In this document: one piece after another, positions 5,903 through 7,451 of the stretch
How the letters are laid out: each line of letters begins with the position of its first letter
Numbering within the stretch: position 1 is the stretch's first letter
Assembly: GCA_035477595.1 (NCBI GenBank)
Contig: DATIKM010000106.1
Span: 1 to 7,451 of the forward strand
DNA: 7,451 nucleotides
From: DATIKM01 sp035477595
Lineage (GTDB): Bacteria > Armatimonadota > Chthonomonadetes > Chthonomonadales > CAJBBX01
Direction of reading: 5' to 3'
The notes under the pieces: model-generated
What the model saw: only the letters and a program-made list of their open reading frames with translations
Told to the model about the DNA's origin: nothing
The model's database searches: none
Made by a program: the position numbers and the translations under genes

Positions 5903-7093
5903 ATGCTGATCCCCTACGCCAGCGACCGGGTCGTTGAGCGCGCTCCTGCGTGCGTCGCCGCGCTCGTGCTCGCGCACTTCGCGGTGTACCTCGTCCTCGG
6001 CGGTGCGCTCGCGCTGGGCGCCGCGGACCGCGCCGTGGCGTGGTTCGCCCACCTGGGTCTCACGCCGGCCTCCATCCGCTGGTACTCCCCGCTCACCTAC
6101 TTCCTCCTGCATGAGCACGTCGCGCACCTGGCGTCTAACATGCTCCTGCTTTGGGTGTTCGGCGCTCCCCTCGAGGCCGCGATAGGCTGGCGGCGGCTGC
6201 TGGCGTTCTATGTCGCGGCGGCAGTGGCGACCGGCCTCGCGCAGGCAGGTCTCGCCGCGCTGCAGGGGGACGAGGCGGCGATGACGCCCATCGTGGGCGC
6301 CTCCGGGGCGGTTGCAGCGGTGGCAGGCGTGTTCGTGGTCCGGTACTACCGCTCCCGCATCCGCTTCGTCGGGCTGCCGTGGTCGGTACCTGCCCTCGGG
6401 CTCGTCGGAGGCGCGGCGGTGGCAGAGATCGCCGGCGCGCTCTGGGAGCTGACGCGCTCCGACGACGGGTCCGTCGCCCTGACGGCCCGATGGGCGCACC
6501 TGGGCGGCTTTGCTCTGGGCATGCTGTGGGCTCAGCACCAACGTCTCCACCGTCATGGCAGAGATGAGTATGCGGTTGCCGACGCCGCCCGGAGCGCGCC
6601 AATCGCCGCGGCGGAACGGCTCGCGGCGGAGTGCGCAGCACGCCCGGGAGACGGCGCCGCCTGGGCCGAGCTGGCTCGTGCGTGGCTCGCCGCCGGCGAC
6701 GCCGACCATGCAGCGGACGCCTACCGCGGAGGGGTCGCCATGCTGCTGCGCGCTGGCCGGAAGCCCGAGGCCCTGTCCCTCTGGGCCGAAATGCAGTCCG
6801 CCGTGCCCGGCGCGGTCCTGCTGGCGGAGGACCAGCTCACGGCGGCGCGCGCGCTGGAGGAGTCTGGCGACCACACCGGCTCTGCGGCCGCCTATGCGGC
6901 GCTGATCGAGCACTGGCCCGGGCTTCGCGAGGCCGACGCAGCGGCGGTGCGCCTGGGTGAGTTGCTCCTGCGCCGGCTCGGACGGCGTGAGGAGGCCATC
7001 GAGGTGCTGGAGCGCTTCATCGCCGACAGGCCGCCGGGCGACGGGCACGCCTATGCTGAGCGGCTCCTGGCCGAGGCACGAGACCCCGCCTGA
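5903..7093 (+). CDS. Rhomboid intramembrane serine protease with TPR-like tail
   Basis: A polytopic membrane protein of 396 residues. The first ~210 residues are a rhomboid protease, which cleaves transmembrane segments of other proteins within the bilayer. Hydrophobic segments lie at about 15-38, 72-88, 98-118, 129-146, 159-180 and 199-210. The motif HVAHLASNMLLLWVFGAPLE (about 72-91) supplies His75-x3-Asn79, GASG (132-135) supplies the nucleophile Ser134, and WAHLGGF (197-203) supplies the catalytic His199, so it should be active. Residues 225-396 are soluble helices with TPR-like pairs (AAWAELARAWLAAGDADHAADAY, in parts, then ALEESGDHTGSAAAYAALIEHW and LLLRRLGRREEAIEVLERF), probably for binding partners or substrates. 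The ATG at 5903 is preferred because MLIPYASDR matches the family start; an in-frame ATG at 5855 adds 16 polar residues. Neither has a clear ribosome binding site. Confidence 0.88.
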   Translation: MLIPYASDRVVERAPACVAALVLAHFAVYLVLGGALALGAADRAVAWFAHLGLTPASIRWYSPLTYFLLHEHVAHLASNMLLLWVFGAPLEAAIGWRRLLAFYVAAAVATGLAQAGLAALQGDEAAMTPIVGASGAVAAVAGVFVVRYYRSRIRFVGLPWSVPALGLVGGAAVAEIAGALWELTRSDDGSVALTARWAHLGGFALGMLWAQHQRLHRHGRDEYAVADAARSAPIAAAERLAAECAARPGDGAAWAELARAWLAAGDADHAADAYRGGVAMLLRAGRKPEALSLWAEMQSAVPGAVLLAEDQLTAARALEESGDHTGSAAAYAALIEHWPGLREADAAAVRLGELLLRRLGRREEAIEVLERFIADRPPGDGHAYAERLLAEARDPA

Positions 7094-7104
7094 CCCCCCG
7101 CCTG

Positions 7105-7451
7105 CTAGAGACTCTGAGCGACGCGAGCAGGTCGTGCAGGCCCTCCCGCGGGGGGCCGCGTTTCGGCTGAGGCGCGAATGGCCGCCGACACCACCTCGAT
7201 GCGCGACGCTCTCCTGCAGGGCACACCCATCGTGCAGGCTTCGTCGCGGATCGCAGCATTGGAGTCCATCGCGCGATTCGGCGGGTCGTAGTCGGGCAAC
7301 AACCGGCGTGCGCGCTCCCGGCGGAATGCCTCGGTCTGAACCTGGTTCCACGTCGGGCAGGGCGACAGGACGTCGAAGAGGGCGAGATCTGGTATGGCAG
7401 AGCGCGTCCGCCAGCGTGGCCGTGAGGCCTGGCCGGTCACAGTAGAAGCCA
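7105..7451 (-). pseudogene. Frameshifted 2-oxoacid:ferredoxin oxidoreductase beta subunit, 3' part
   Basis: The sequence enters from the right edge, so the 5' part is missing. From 7450 down to 7400 one frame reads GFYCDRPGLTATLADAL, which fits the segment of beta subunits just before the C-terminal domain. A second frame takes over at 7395 with AIPDLALFDVLSPCPTWNQ, the family's conserved SPCPTxN region, followed by a DP-N-R element and a GV-x2-R element, and stops at 7105-7107. Joining the two needs a one-base gain or two-base loss near 7396-7399. Intact enzymes decarboxylate 2-oxoacids to acyl-CoA with thiamine diphosphate and reduce ferredoxin. The final ~30 residues are unlike the family; a third frame there reads REGLHDLLASLRV, hinting at another shift. 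It may be a decayed gene or a sequencing error. It converges on the rhomboid gene, 11 bases apart. Confidence 0.55.
7139..7157. terminator. Hairpin downstream of the rhomboid gene
   Basis: GGCCCTCC (7139-7146) pairs with GGGGGGCC (7150-7157), an 8-bp stem with one G-T pair and a CGC loop. It begins 45 bases after the rhomboid stop. Only a short TTT follows on the plus strand. It also lies inside the oxidoreductase remnant on the other strand, so it may be incidental. Confidence 0.3.

Noticed and set aside
5858..7351. 497-codon ORF on the minus strand, antisense to the rhomboid gene
   Set aside because: It is the longest ORF in the window, but it is Arg/Gly-rich and without motifs, and it runs through both the rhomboid gene and the oxidoreductase remnant. 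The rhomboid motifs on the plus strand are decisive.

Overview
The window is high-GC bacterial chromosomal DNA with ordinary housekeeping and carbohydrate-type genes. It has no rRNA, tRNA, CRISPR array, insertion sequence or phage gene that I could see. A Tat-exported Gfo/Idh/MocA oxidoreductase paired with a small HEAT-repeat protein, plus a tiny single-pass membrane protein with a Gln/Gly-rich tail, is a style I associate with Armatimonadota, Planctomycetota and similar, often metagenome-derived, lineages. Armatimonadota is my best guess, but this is inference from gene style only.

Layout, left to right. (1) A 78-residue membrane-anchored protein on the minus strand (69-305), with a strong ribosome binding site and a good sigma-70-like promoter at 452-480. 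(2) A 344-base divergent intergenic region (306-649). (3) A plus-strand pair: a Tat-signal Gfo/Idh/MocA oxidoreductase (650-1936), then 33 bases later a HEAT-repeat protein (1970-2503). (4) A perfect 13-bp hairpin (2527-2555) in the gap between convergent genes. (5) A second, cytoplasmic Gfo/Idh/MocA oxidoreductase on the minus strand (2694-3710). (6) A minus-strand two-gene unit: a stand-alone NIL-domain protein (4628-4882) whose 3' end overlaps a TlyA-type rRNA 2'-O-methyltransferase (3835-4668). (7) A YebC/TACO1 translation factor on the plus strand (5078-5830) with a very good promoter at 4997-5025. (8) A rhomboid protease fused to a C-terminal TPR-like helical region (5903-7093). (9) At the right edge, on the minus strand, the C-terminal part of a 2-oxoacid:ferredoxin oxidoreductase beta subunit that appears frameshifted (7105-7451).

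Functionally, genes 3 and 5 suggest NAD(P)-dependent sugar or cyclitol oxidoreduction, one outside and one inside the cytoplasmic membrane. TlyA and YebC both act on the ribosome and are transcribed divergently from the same 195-base region. I found no convincing new multi-gene system. The points most worth a second look are the frameshifted oxidoreductase fragment, the Tat-oxidoreductase/HEAT pair, the NIL-tlyA overlap and the rhomboid-TPR fusion. Several very long antisense ORFs (up to 497 codons) are GC-driven shadows of real genes.
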